From Bathynomus jamesi (Eukaryota > Arthropoda > Malacostraca > Isopoda > Cirolanidae), in contig JAJOZX010000880.1 of the NCBI GenBank assembly GCA_023014485.1, positions 753,501-817,500 of the forward strand: a stretch of 64,000 nucleotides of DNA. Reading direction: 5' to 3'. Both the position numbers and the translations under genes were made by a program. This document shows, piece by piece, positions 12,481 through 22,745 of this stretch; the stretch's first letter is position 1, and the number at the start of each line of letters is the position of its first letter. Below the pieces are notes generated by a model. The model was given only the letters and a program-made list of their open reading frames with translations, searched no databases and was not told the DNA's origin.

Positions 12481-12867
12481 TAAAGTATGTACAAAATTAC
12501 ATAATGTATTTTATATTCTTATCAATGTACATGTATAATAAGCATTACATTCTATATCATTCTTGTAAACAGCCATATATTTTAGTTTTTGTTGTCAAAA
12601 ATTCTTGCACTGAACATGTTTACCCCCTATAATACATTATCTGTTTGGGAAAATGTGATTTGATATACACAATTTTGATATAAATGGTTGTTTCCATGAA
12701 CAGTTATTTATCTTGTAGATAGAGGACTTACTGAATTTTAAGTTAGGCTTTTATGATGCAGGTTTTGGGCCATTTGAGTTTATGAATCAGTTTTGAGGAC
12801 ATGAAATTGCTGCAGTTTGATCAACTTGCCTACTTGGATGGATTTTTAATCAACATATTTGTTTCAG

Positions 12868-13071
12868 AGACCCACAATATTAAGTCAGAAAGAAGAGAGT
12901 CCAGAGTTTTTAGATGAAAGTGGTTCCGAGTTTCAAGATCCAGAAACTAAAATTGATGAGAAAATTCTCTTCAGACAAATTAAAAGTTCCAAATTTCCAT
13001 GTGTAAAGCTTAAAAAACTGGAAGTCAGTGATCACAAACTACTGAATGTAATAATCCCTTCACCAAAACAC
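12868..13071 (+). CDS. C2H2 zinc-finger gene, coding exon 2 (linker)
   Basis: Exon bounded by a polypyrimidine acceptor (TTTGTTTCAG, AG at 12866-12867) and a perfect donor (GTAAGT at 13072). It is 204 nt, exactly 68 codons, phase 0 at both ends, matching exon 1 and exon 3. It encodes RPTILSQKEESPEFLDESGS and ends ...NVIIPSPKH. It is acidic then lysine-rich, with no zinc ligands and no known domain, so probably a disordered linker. Both neighbouring introns are 8.8-9.5 kb because of transposon insertion. Confidence 0.68.
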
Positions 13072-13682
13072 GTAAGTAGAAGGAGAAATTTAACTGTTGA
13101 ATTGGTTTGAAGGAATAGTAAAACTTTACATTCTAAGTATCATTTTAGTACTTCACTAATGATTACTATATTAAACACTGCATGTATCATTTGGAACATT
13201 TAAATTTTTATTAAATTTATTTGAAAAATGGGAGTAGATTAATCTATAGTATTTTTGGGCTGACTGAATGTTGAGGCAAAATATGTTGCATTTTACATTG
13301 TCACTGTCAAAAAAAAAGTTTGCGAAGTGTATTAAATATTTCATTTTATTCTTGCTTTGACACTTCATGAAAGTCTGTGCATTGCATAGCTACCACACAA
13401 ATTACTTTAAAACTCAAGCAGGTGCTATGTATTATTATTAGTAGGTATTATTATTTTTTACTTATTTTTTTTGTTTCTGACTGATTAAGAATAAGTCAGA
13501 TTATTAATGTACCATTCTAAGTTTTATTTTTAAAGTATTTTTATGGAGTAATTTATGTTCAACTTTTTAATATTTGTGATTTTCAGTATTCAAAATTAAA
13601 ATTTTTATCCAAGTTCAAAGTTAAAATTCAACATCATTGTTAGAACGGAAATTTTAAGTAAAAATTAAAGGCCAGTAAGAGT
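13072..13682. other. Intron 2, 5' part, without recognisable element
   Basis: AT-rich intron sequence between the exon 2 donor and the left target duplication of the long-TIR element. I see no repeat boundary or coding homology in it. Confidence 0.5.
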
Positions 13683-14086
13683 AGGGATGGAGGAATAATG
13701 ACTTTTTTGGGAAGTTGCCAACAAGACAAGTGGCTTCTATGGCCAATTTCATTGCTGAATATGAATCTGGCTGGTTCTTGGACCTAAAATGAAGTTTTGA
13801 CCTGGTTCAATAGATTTTCAAAATGGTGAGCAAAAAAAAAGTTTCCTCTTTGATGCTTAAGAAAATCACTACCCCTCGTATGTAATAGGCCTATGTCCTT
13901 TCACATGTTTTCAGAGTTGCTGAAGTTAAAAATGAACAAATTGGAGATATTTGATGTGTGGTTTAGTGGTTACAGGCAAAAAATGGAAAAAGAAAGGTAT
14001 TATTTTATTAAAAAATTATGTACAGAAGAAACACAATGTATTCATATCAGTTCCATGATGTAATTCAAATCATGAAATAATCATAT

Positions 14087-15314
14087 TTATAACGCATTGT
14101 TCAATAAACTATTAATATCACTAGTAACAGCCTTGGTTATATCATCAAGTCCTACAATCACAATGTTATCCTCTTTGTTGAGGATTTGTTGAGTGACATA
14201 CTCTAGATTCAAGTATGAAGCATCTTCTAAGTGTTGCATTATTGATCTGTGGCTTGGAAATACATATGTCAAGTCTGAATACTGGTGATGGACTTGTAAC
14301 TCTTCATCTTCACTCTCCATCTCACCCTCACAATCTTTCTCATTATCATCTGCCTTCAGCTTCCAATCTTGATCAAAAACCATGTTAGCTACTCTTACTA
14401 TCACTCTCGAAAGCTCTTCAGGAGAAGTTCCTGTCTTGGCAAGACACTGGACTATACACCGCATCAAGTTTTCAGACTTTTTTGCCAGTTCTGATTTTCA
14501 CTGTTGGAAATGCGGCTTGTTGTTCTTTACTCTTCTCCTTGCTTAGGTCTTCTTCCAATGAGCAAAGTTTACAATCAGTAGAAGGAACTGTCTTTGCCAT
14601 TGTTGGTTTTTCAAAACTTGGGTCATTTTCAGAATCAACTGAAGTTGCTAACATTTCAATAATTTCTGATCCCTCTCACTCCCTTTGCTCTCTCAAGTTG
14701 CTTTCTGTTGCTTTTTGCTTTTTCTTCGCTGATCTTTCATGAGTTTCTTTCCTCTTTTTCTGTCTCACCCAATCTTTTGGTACTGCATTTGTACATATGG
14801 CTTTATATGCACCAAAGCAATTATCCCAATAAAGTCTTAATCCCATCAGTCATTTTGACCCCAAATTCTTCTGCAAGTTCTGCTTCATAATCCTCCTAAT
14901 CAGTTCTAATGTTGTAGGTGTTCTTAGTGAGCTGATCATTAAAGCTGCTTGCTTTTTGGTACCATTTGACACTTCTAGGTTTTTCTTGGCAGCATTCATT
15001 CTTTCTCAGTTAAAATGTTCATAGTCATCTCTTATTTTTTTCAGCACTGTTTTTTCATACATGGGATAGACATTTATATTAATCCAATCTCATCTTAGTT
15101 TATTTGCAACTATCTTGCTGGCATTATCTTGAGACACTGAATTTTCCTGTCCTTTTACTCCTTTTTTGCAAAGTGCAAGCATCCTACCAATCACAACTGT
15201 CCCTAGTGGTAACTTTCCAGTCAGTTTAAATTTGTCCACTTCTGTGTAGATTTCCCCAAAAAGTGCTTTTCTGGTGGCACTGCATGATTTCCTTTCACCA
15301 GCCATCATTACCAA
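14087..15314 (-). pseudogene. Element C protein remnant, family unnamed
   Basis: The minus-strand reading starts at 15314 (MVMMAGERKSCSATRKALFG) with VVIGRMLALCKKGVKGQENS, then stops and continues as WDWININVYPMYEKTVLKKI, then DNCFGAYKAICTNAVPKDW and a Lys/Glu-rich tail. A final block, 14467-14087, is acidic (DNEKDCEGEMESEDEELQVH) with many hydrophobic helices. I recall similar proteins as repeated, uncharacterised open frames in arthropod genomes. No catalytic triad is recognisable, so this may be an accessory or N-terminal part. At least three in-frame stops make it a pseudogene. Confidence 0.6.
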
Positions 15315-15475
15315 TCAGCAGTCACTCATCATTAGGATCTGCAAGTACAGTAAAACCCCATTAGTCAGTATATGACACTGAAATATGATAGGTAATACAA
15401 ATTATAGTCATGTTAGATGGATCATATATATTATTATTATTAAAGTAGATTATATCAAATATTGTATTTGATATA

Positions 15476-16439
15476 AGCACACCGGACAAAAAATTAGTCA
15501 CCCCTAATAGCACCGATAGTAGGAATTTCAAGGTCACACAGAGGGCGCTGATGTAGCATTGGTAAGTGACAAGTAGCGGTGACGTAGCACACAGGATCAG
15601 ATCTGTTTCGTGAGGTGGTGAAGAACAAAGTGTGTGTTGGATATAGTCTGCAAAATGGGTCGTGAGGCAGACGTTACTCAGTGGCAAAAAGGAGCCATCG
15701 TGTTTGGCAGAGCCCACGGACACAAAATGTCTGAAGTAGCCCAATTTGTTGGTGTGTCAACGCGTACTGTCCAGCGAGTTTACAAAGAGTGGTGTAGTTC
15801 GCAATCAACTGAAAATCGACGGCGTAACTGTAGCCGGAAAACAATTCTCGACAATAGGGGCCGCCGCCATGTTTCTCGTCTAGTAACTGCAAATCGTTTT
15901 CAAACCAGAGAACAATTGCTCCAAGAAACCAATGAGGTTCTCCAGCGACCAATTTCCGAAAGGACATTGCGACGAGAACTGCATGCGATGGACATCTGGA
16001 GCAGGGTACCACGGAAGAGGCCGCTGTTAACAGCAAGTCACAAATTGGCACGTTATAAATGGGCTCAGAGGCACAAAAACTGGACTGCGGCAGATTGGAA
16101 ACGTGTAATTTGGTCGGATGAGTCCCGTTTTTGTTTGTTCTCCAATGATGGGAGGCGACGAGTACATCGCAGGTCCAATGAAGCCTTTAATCCTGAATGC
16201 GTCGAAGGTGTTGTTCAGGCTGGAAACAGAAAGTGAAGCGCAGGAATAGACACCCACGGACTCTGGCGGAACTTCGGGACCGGCTGATGAACGAGTGGCA
16301 GCAAATCGATGTTCAGTACATGCACAACCTCGTAGAGTCTCTGCCTCGCCGGATTCATGCGGTTATCAAGGCCAGAGGCGCCGTCACACGTTATTAGGTA
16401 CATTCTGAGAGGGGTGACTAATTTTTTGTCCGGTGTGCT
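15476..16439 (+). mobile_element. Tc1/mariner deletion derivative, copy 2
   Basis: Same 964-bp element as 320-1283, flanked by TA at 15474-15475 and 16440-16441. Terminal repeats start AGCACACCGGACAAAAAATT and are nearly perfect. It sits in a TTATTATTAAAGTA-type tandem repeat within element C. It keeps CpG sites that copy 1 has lost, so it looks younger or closer to the source. Confidence 0.93.
15655..16397 (+). pseudogene. Tc1-family transposase lacking its catalytic core (copy 2)
   Basis: The frame starts at ATG 15655 and ends at 16236, covering the DNA-binding domain and the first catalytic Asp (VIWSDESRFCLFSNDGRR). It then breaks at exactly the same junction as copy 1 (VVQAGNRK), with the C-terminal block to VTRY at 16397. 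Identical junctions in two separate insertions mean that the deleted form itself transposed, using transposase from an intact relative elsewhere. Confidence 0.9.
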
Positions 16440-16441
16440 TA

Positions 16442-17008
16442 TTATTTACTGTTATTATTAAAGTATATATATACACACACTATAATATTATTATTAAAGT
16501 ATATATATATATATACACACTATAATATTATTATTAAAGTATATATATACACACACTATAATATTATTATTAAAGTATATATACATACACACTATAATAT
16601 TATTATTAAAGTAATATATATATACACACTATAATATTATTATTAAAGTATATATATATATATACACACACACTATAATATTATTATTAAAGTATATACT
16701 TATATATACACTATATATTATTATTAAAGTATATATATATACACACACACTATAATATTATTATTAAAGTATATATATATACACACTATAATATTATTAT
16801 TAAAGTAATATATATATACACACTATAATATTATTATTAAAGTATATATATATACACACTATAATATTATTATTAAAGTATATATATATACACACTATAA
16901 TATTATTATTAAAGTATATATATATACACACACTATAATATTATTATTAAAGTATGTATATATACACACTATAATATTATTATTAAAGTATATACTGTAT
17001 ATATATAT
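16442..17008. repeat. AT-rich minisatellite (TATTATTAAAGTATATA type)
   Basis: About 14 units of roughly 36-45 bp, each containing ATAATATTATTATTAAAGTA followed by a variable (TA)n and (AC)n block (TATATACACACACTA). Length varies mainly in the dinucleotide part. The same unit reappears at 17905-17946, 18855-18905 and, as TTATTAAAGTAA, at 20895-20905. It also precedes the Tc1 copy near 15430, so later insertions broke up one array. Confidence 0.9.
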
Positions 17009-17274
17009 CCCCGCAAGGGGGTTCTAAGCTCGTGCTCTTGTGGTGTTTGTGCTCGTTTGTACGTGCTTGTTCCTGGAGGTTTCACGTGCGCCGTCCCGGC
17101 CCTAGCACCCAAGGATGATGGGGCTCGACCCTGCAGTCCTTGTCATCCTTGGTCTTTTTCCACTTCGACTGTCCCCTCAACCCTTTCTTTTTCCTCTGTC
17201 TTTCCTCTCACTTTTTCTTTGTTTTTCCGCTGAGATATGCCCTTTTAAATAGAGGCGAATCGGTTCTTCCGAAC

Positions 17275-17305
<31 letters not shown>

Positions 17306-17581
17306 TATATTTTTTTTTTTAGTTCAGGAAGAACCGATTCGCCTCTATTTAAAGGGCATATCTCAGCGGAAAAACAAAGAAAAAGTGAGAGGAAAGACAG
17401 AGGAAAAAGAAAGGGTGGAGGGGACAGTCGAAGTGGAAAAAGACCAAGGATGACAAGGACTGCAGGGTCGAGCCCCATCATCCTTGGGTGCTAGGGCCGG
17501 GAGGGCACACGTGAAACCTCCAGGAACAAGCACGTACAAACGAGCACTCAAGAGCACGAGCTTAGAACCCCCTTGCGGGGA

Positions 17582-17620
<39 letters not shown>

Positions 17621-17880
17621 AGTTCGGGAAGAACCGATTTGCCTCTATTTAAAGGGCATATCTCAGCGGAAAAACAAAGAAAAAGTGAGAGGAAAGACAG
17701 AGGAAAAAGAAAGGGTGGAGGGGACAGTCGAAGTGGAAAAAGACCAAGGACTGCAGGGTCGAGCCCCATCATCCTTGGGTGCTAGGGCCGGGAGGGCGCA
17801 CGTGAAACCTCCAGGAACAAGCACGTACAAACGAGCACAAAGAGCACTCAAGAGCACGAGCTTAGAACCCCCTTGCGGGG
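17009..17880. repeat. Three hairpin-ended repeat units in (TA)n, one inverted
   Basis: Unit 1 (17009-17275) is inverted relative to units 2 (17321-17580) and 3 (17621-17880). Units 2 and 3 are direct copies of 260 bp. One end is CCCCGCAAGGGGGTTC, which folds as CCCC-GCAA-GGGG. The other is AGTTCGGGAAGAACC, which also folds. Between units lie (TA)n and T runs, so read in the unit 1 orientation each copy ends GAACT followed by A-rich and TA-rich sequence, like a retrotransposed tail. Units 1 and 2 could form a large cruciform. Unit 3 lacks about nine bases (GATGACAAG) present in unit 2. I recognise no known family. Confidence 0.85.
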
Positions 17881-17946
17881 ATATATATATATATATATAT
17901 ATATACACTATATTATTATTATTAAAGTATATATATATATATTATA

Positions 17947-18851
17947 TAGGGCGTCCCAAAAAAATGTATACACACTTTAACAGCTGATAGCTCAATTGAT
18001 GTTTCTTTCTTTCCAAGTTAAACCCATTAGAATTAATAATGGCAGTCAGACTAAGCTTTGAACAAAGGAAATTCATTCTAAAATGCTACTGGAAGTGTGA
18101 AAACGCAGTTGAAGTGCAAAGACAGTTTAGGAGGGAGTTTCAAACAGATCCACCAACGCGACTTACCATCACTCGAATTAGAGATAAGTTTGAAGCCGAT
18201 GGAACTGTTCAGAATGTCCACAAGAAGCGTTCCGGAAGACCACGGACATCGACAAGCCCCACAAAGCAAGAAAGAGTACTGGAAACGTATCACCAAAGTC
18301 AAAGAAAATCTGTGTGGCAAGCGAGTCGTGAGGTAGGAATTTCAGAATCGTCTGTCCAACGCATTTTGAAGCGCTGTCAATGGAAAAGTTACATTCCAAG
18401 ATTAGTCCATGCTATTAATGAAGATGATCCGGACCGAAGAGTGGAGTATTGCGAGTGGTACTTGGCACGATGTGGATGTGGATTGGACGAAGGGGTTTCG
18501 TAGAATACCCTCCGCGTTCACCAGACCTCACAGCACTAGACTTTTTTTTATGGGGATACTTAAAAGACAAAGTCTATGCTATAAAACCTGCAACAGTCGC
18601 TGAATTGAGAGCAGCCATTGAACGAGAATGCACACAAATACCAAACGAAATGTTTCGTGATGTTTGCGATTCCATTGCTTCGCGTTATCAGCAGTGCCTG
18701 GACCAGAACGGACGTCAGTTTGAAAACATCATTGACAAAACAATTAAATGATGTCTGTAGATTCTATTACATTTTGAAAATGAAATGTATTTTAATAAAC
18801 ACTGCCTTTATAAGTATTTAAAGTGTGTGTACATTTTTTGGGGATGCCCTG
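17947..18851 (+). mobile_element. Mariner-type transposon, internally deleted
   Basis: Terminal repeats pair TAGGGCGTCCCAAAAAAATG with CATTTTTTGGGGATGCCCTG; inner sequence ACACACTTTA is shared. TA dinucleotides flank it. It is inserted in the AT-rich minisatellite within element C. Length is 905 bp against about 1.3 kb for intact relatives. Confidence 0.88.
18039..18751 (+). pseudogene. Mariner-type transposase missing D1-D2 core
   Basis: The N-terminal frame starts at ATG 18039 ([19 protein letters not shown]). It contains both helix-turn-helix motifs (RRILKR-type helix at [15 protein letters not shown]) and ends by frameshift near 18500. In another frame the C-terminus resumes as [20 protein letters not shown] and continues to 18751. 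The block carrying the first two catalytic Asp residues is gone, while the final acidic site (LDF) remains. It is not functional as a transposase. Confidence 0.88.
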
Positions 18852-18899
18852 TATATATACACACACTATATTATTATTATTAAAGTATATATATACACA

Positions 18900-20905
18900 C
18901 ACTGCGCACGCACTGTTATTTGTGTATGTGCGCGCGCATGTGTCTGCATGTACTGTTATTTGTGTGCGCACGCACGCACGCATGCACTGTTATTTGTGTG
19001 TCTGCGTGCACACTGTTATTTGTGTCTGCGTGCGAGCACACTTATTTGTGTGGGTGTGTGCGAGCACTGTTATTTGTGTGGGTGTGTGCGAGCACACTGT
19101 TATTTGTGTGGGTGTGTGTGAGACACTGTTATTTGTGTGGGTGTGTGTGAGCACACTGTTATTTGTGTGGGTGTGTGAGCACTCATTTGTGTGGGTGTGC
19201 ACGAGCACACTGTCATTTGTGGGTGTGCGCGTGCAGTAATTTGTGTGGGTGTGCGCGTGTGCAGTAATTTGTGTGGGTGTGCGCGCGCACACACTATTTG
19301 TGTGGGTGTGCGCACGCACACTGTTATTTGTGTGGGTGTGCGCGCGCGCATAGTTATTTGTGTGGGTGTGCGCGCGCATAGTTATTTGTGTGGGTGTGCG
19401 CTCGCATAGTTATTTGTGTGGGTGTGCGCGCGCACAGTTATTTGTGTGGGTGTGCGCGCGCGCACTGTTATTTGTGTGGGTGTGCGCGCGCACAGTTATT
19501 TGTGTGGGTGTGGCGCGCGGTTATTTGTGTGGGTGTGTGCGTGCACACTGTTATTTGTGGGGGTGTGCACTCGCACAGTTATTTGTGTGGGTGTGCGCGC
19601 GCACAGTTATTTGTGTGGGTGTGTGCACGCACACTTATTTGTGTGGGTGTGCGCACACAAACTGTTATTTGTGTGGGTGTGCGCGCGCGTGCACAGTTAT
19701 TTGTGTGGGTGTGCACGCGCGCACTGTTATTTGTGTGGGTGTGCGCGCGCACTTATTTGTGTGGGTGCGCGCGCGCACACTTATTTGTATGGGTGTGCGC
19801 ACGCATACTGTTATTTGTGTGGGTGTGCGCATGCACACTTATTTGTGTGGGTGTGCACGCGCACTGTTTGTGTGCGTGTGCACACGCACACAGTTATTTC
19901 TGTGGGTGTGCACGCGCACAGTTATTTGTGTGGGTGTGCGCGCGCACACTTATTTGTGTGGGTGTGCGCGTGCACAGTTATTTGTGGGGTGTGCGCACGC
20001 ACACTGCTATTTGTGTGGGTGTGCGCGCGCGCACTGTTTGTGTGCGTGTGCACGCGCACACAGTTATTTCTGTGGGTGTGCACGCGCAGTTATTTGTGTG
20101 GGTGTGCGCGCGCACACTTATTTGTGTGGGTGTGCGCGCGCACACTTATTTGTGTGGGTGTGCGTGCGCGCACGCACTTATTTGTGTGGGTGTGCGCGCG
20201 CGCACTTATTTGTGTGGGTGTGCGCACGCGCACTTATTTGTGTGGGTGTGCGCGCGCGCACTTATTTGTGTGGGTGTGCGTGCGCGCACTTATTTGTGTG
20301 GGTGTGCGTGCGCGCACTTATTTGTGTGGGTGTGCGTGCGCGCACTTATTTGTGTGGGTGTGCGTGCGCGCAGTTATTTGTGTGGGTGTGCGCGCGCACT
20401 TATTTGTGTGGGTGTGCGCACGCGCACTTATTTGTGTGGGTGTGCACGCACGCACTGTTATTTGTGGGTGTGCATGCGCGCAGTTATTTGTGGGTGTGCG
20501 CGCACGCACTGTTATTTGTGTGGGTGTGCGCGCGTGCACTGTTATTTGTGTGGGTGTGCGCAAGCACACTTATTTGTGTGGGTGCGCACGCACAGTTATT
20601 TGTGTGGGTGTGTGCGTGCACAGTTATTTGTGTATGCGCGCACAGTTATTTGTGTGCGCACACAGTTTTGTGTGCACACATGGTTTGTGTGCATACTGTG
20701 TGTGCACAGTTTTGTTTGCAGTTATTTGTGTGCGCGTGTGCAGTTTTGTGTGCACATGCACAGTTATTTGTGTATGGTTATTTGTGTGTGCAGTTATTTG
20801 TGTGCATGCGTGGTTATTTGTGTGTGCATGCGCAGTTATTTGTGTGTGCATGCACGGTTATTTGTGTGTACACAGTTATTTGTGTGCGTGCACACAGTTA
20901 TTAAA
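18900..20905. repeat. 2-kb GT/CG minisatellite, about 28-bp unit, open in all three plus frames
   Basis: About 70 tandem units, typically TTATTTGTGTGGGTGTGCGC then a variable alternating CG/CA/TG block. The first and last parts are more degenerate. Because the unit has no stop codon in any forward frame and 28 is not a multiple of 3, three overlapping plus frames of about 500 codons stay open. These read as repeated CGCARAHLFVWV-like peptides and are not genes. The alternating purine-pyrimidine tracts are the sequence type that can adopt Z-DNA. Confidence 0.95.
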
Positions 20906-21473
20906 GTAAATTAGCACAACATTGATAGCACAAGAAACCACAAAAGAGATAGCAGCTGAACACCATAACAAGCCAAAGCACTAAAGTAAGCTTAAATAAA
21001 ACCAATTTTATGACACATTAGATACGTACTTAACAACCACATTGAAGAATGAACATAATCATGATTAAAAATATGGCAAGCATTTATCAACTCATTATTT
21101 TTTTCTATCAGTTATAAAGGTATGGAGATGGGAGGCCCCATTCATCTTTTATGTTCAATATGGGTTGGGCATTTTTTCAAATTTTTCATCATCTATCTGC
21201 TTAACCACACTCCTAATGTCTCATTTGTTCATTTTTTAGTTCAATGACCATGGAAACATATGAAAAGACATATTACATGTGAAGGGTAGCAGTTTTTAAC
21301 GTTAAAACAAAAATCTATTTTTTTTGCCACCATTTTGAAAAATTCATACTGAACCAGGTCAAACATTCATTTTAAGTCCAAAAACTAGCTGGATTCATAT
21401 TCAGCAGCCAAAGTGGCCATAGAAATCACTCATCCTAAAAAAAATGTTAGCCTTCCCCACCTCTAGTAAGAGT

Positions 21474-21911
21474 TAAAATTACAATTCTATGTTCAGAAGT
21501 TTGGTTCAAACTCATTTAGCTTATCTGTCCAGATAAATTTCTAATTATTATGAGAATACAGTTTATAAATTGCAATAATTTGGACAGCACTGTATAGGCC
21601 TTTGGGTTTTATCCATAACCACTGTGGTAGTTTGAATGGTACTTTAAATATGCACAGAATAATAAATTCAATTTGTTTTAAGTAGTAAACAATATTTCCT
21701 TCCTTAAAACACCAATCCAGTAATTTAATTAGAAAGTTGTAAAAGTGATAAGTGAATAGTAACTTAAATGGCATTGTGTTTTAGGTCATTGATGATGTAA
21801 TATTGTCAGTAGACAAAAATTTGCATGAAATGACATTCTATTGACATTAACTGAGAGTAATTGATGATGCGTTGTACAAGGAAATTATTTTGATTTTGAC
21901 TTTTTTTCTAG
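21474..21911. other. Intron 2, 3' part
   Basis: AT-rich sequence between the right target duplication of element C and the acceptor of exon 3 (T-rich tract, AG at 21910-21911). No other feature seen. Confidence 0.5.
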
Positions 21912-22745
21912 GTGTATTCCAGACAAAATTTAAATTCCAACTTTAATAAGAACAAGTTTTTGGTTGGTGATGAGCAATCAAAAAGTAGCTTTGCATTTGG
22001 TACAAAATATGTTTGCGATTTATTTAATGTTAAGAATGAAGAAAATCATGAAGTTGTACAAAAGGATACATTTAAGTGCTCACTTTGCTCATACCAAACA
22101 AAGGTAAAACAAAGTTTGGAAATTCACTTCAAAGTTCATACTCGGAAAGAGCCATTTAAATGTAGGGTGTGTCCTTTTAGTGCAGCAAAACTCTCAAACC
22201 TTAAAAATCATACAAGAATTCACACTGGAGAAAAACCGTATAAATGTAAGGAGTGTTCTTTTAGTACAGCACAACATGCAAACCTTAAACGTCATACAAG
22301 AATTCACACTGGAGAAAAACCCTACAAATGTGAGGAATGTTCCTTTAGTGCAGCACAACTCTCAAACCTTAAAAATCATACAAAAATTCACACTGGAGAA
22401 AAACCGTATAAATGTGAAGTGTGTTCTTTTAGTGCAGCACAACTCGTATACCTTAAAAATCATACAAGAATTCATACTGGAGAAAAACCCTATAAATGTG
22501 AAATGTGTTCTTTTGGTGCAGCACAACATGCAAACCTTAAACGTCATAAAAGAATTCACACTGGAAAAAAACCCTATAAGTGTGGAGTGTGCTCTTTTAG
22601 TACAGCACAAAATTCTAGCCTTAAAAGGCATATAAGAATTCACACTGGAGAAAAACCCTACAAATGTGAGGAGTGTTCTTTCAGTGCAGCACGTCTCTCA
22701 TCCCTTAAAAATCATACAAGAATTCACACGAGAAAAACCATATAA
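21912..22745 (+). CDS. C2H2 zinc-finger gene, coding exon 3 (eight fingers)
   Basis: The exon begins after a TTTTTTTCTAG acceptor in phase 0 (GTG TAT TCC) and ends at TAA 22743-22745, adding 277 residues. After about 50 residues of linker come eight complete fingers of C-x2-C-x12-H-x3-H form. Fingers 2-8 are of the repeated type CSFSAAQLSNLKNHTRIH joined by TGEKPYKC linkers; finger 1 (CSLCSYQTKVKQSLEIH) is divergent. All 32 zinc ligands are present. Fingers differ mainly at DNA-contacting helix positions (HANLKR, LSNLKN, LVYLKN, NSSLKR). The protein should be a sequence-specific nuclear DNA-binding factor; its target cannot be told. A 2-base loss at about 22728 (CACACGAGAAA for CACACTGGAGAAA) creates the present stop just after finger 8. 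Confidence 0.8.
   Translation: MYSRQNLNSNFNKNKFLVGDEQSKSSFAFGTKYVCDLFNVKNEENHEVVQKDTFKCSLCSYQTKVKQSLEIHFKVHTRKEPFKCRVCPFSAAKLSNLKNHTRIHTGEKPYKCKECSFSTAQHANLKRHTRIHTGEKPYKCEECSFSAAQLSNLKNHTKIHTGEKPYKCEVCSFSAAQLVYLKNHTRIHTGEKPYKCEMCSFGAAQHANLKRHKRIHTGKKPYKCGVCSFSTAQNSSLKRHIRIHTGEKPYKCEECSFSAARLSSLKNHTRIHTRKTI

Larger units (their letters stand above)
3552..12733 (+). mobile_element. Tigger/pogo DNA transposon filling intron 1
   Basis: The ends are matching inverted repeats: CAGTAAGTCCTC at 3552 after TA, and GAGGACTTACTG ending at 12733 (the right TA is now AA). Transposase fragments on the plus strand lie at 3851-4308 and 11878-12480. The middle has been split by a LINE inserted at 4309-11880, flanked by GTTACA on both sides (4303-4308 and 11881-11886). 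Without the LINE the element is about 1.6 kb. It occupies nearly all of intron 1 of the zinc-finger gene in the same orientation as the gene. Confidence 0.85.
13683..21464 (-). mobile_element. Long-TIR transposon with perfect 9-bp target duplication (element C)
   Basis: The direct repeat AGTAAGAGT occurs at 13674-13682 and 21465-21473. Inside it, about 280 bp of inverted repeat can be aligned between 13683-13960 and 21200-21464 (for example CTGCTGAATATGAATC-like and TTTGACCTGGTTCA-like blocks on opposite strands). A 9-bp duplication with long TIRs is the pattern of Mutator-like elements (established for that superfamily), but protein identity is not shown. The minus-strand coding remnant lies at 14087-15314. 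The interior from 15420 to 20905 is younger material: a Tc1 derivative, minisatellites, hairpin units and a mariner. It fills most of intron 2. Confidence 0.75.

Noticed and set aside
17484..17987. Open frame of 167 codons crossing the hairpin units
   Set aside because: It runs through (TA)n and duplicated units; the peptide has IYIYIY runs and follows repeat copies, not a gene.
19360..20914. Three overlapping open frames of about 500 codons as Cys/Val/Arg-rich repeat proteins
   Set aside because: They are all frames of one tandem repeat that lacks stop codons; no start context, no splice sites, and sense and non-sense frames look alike.
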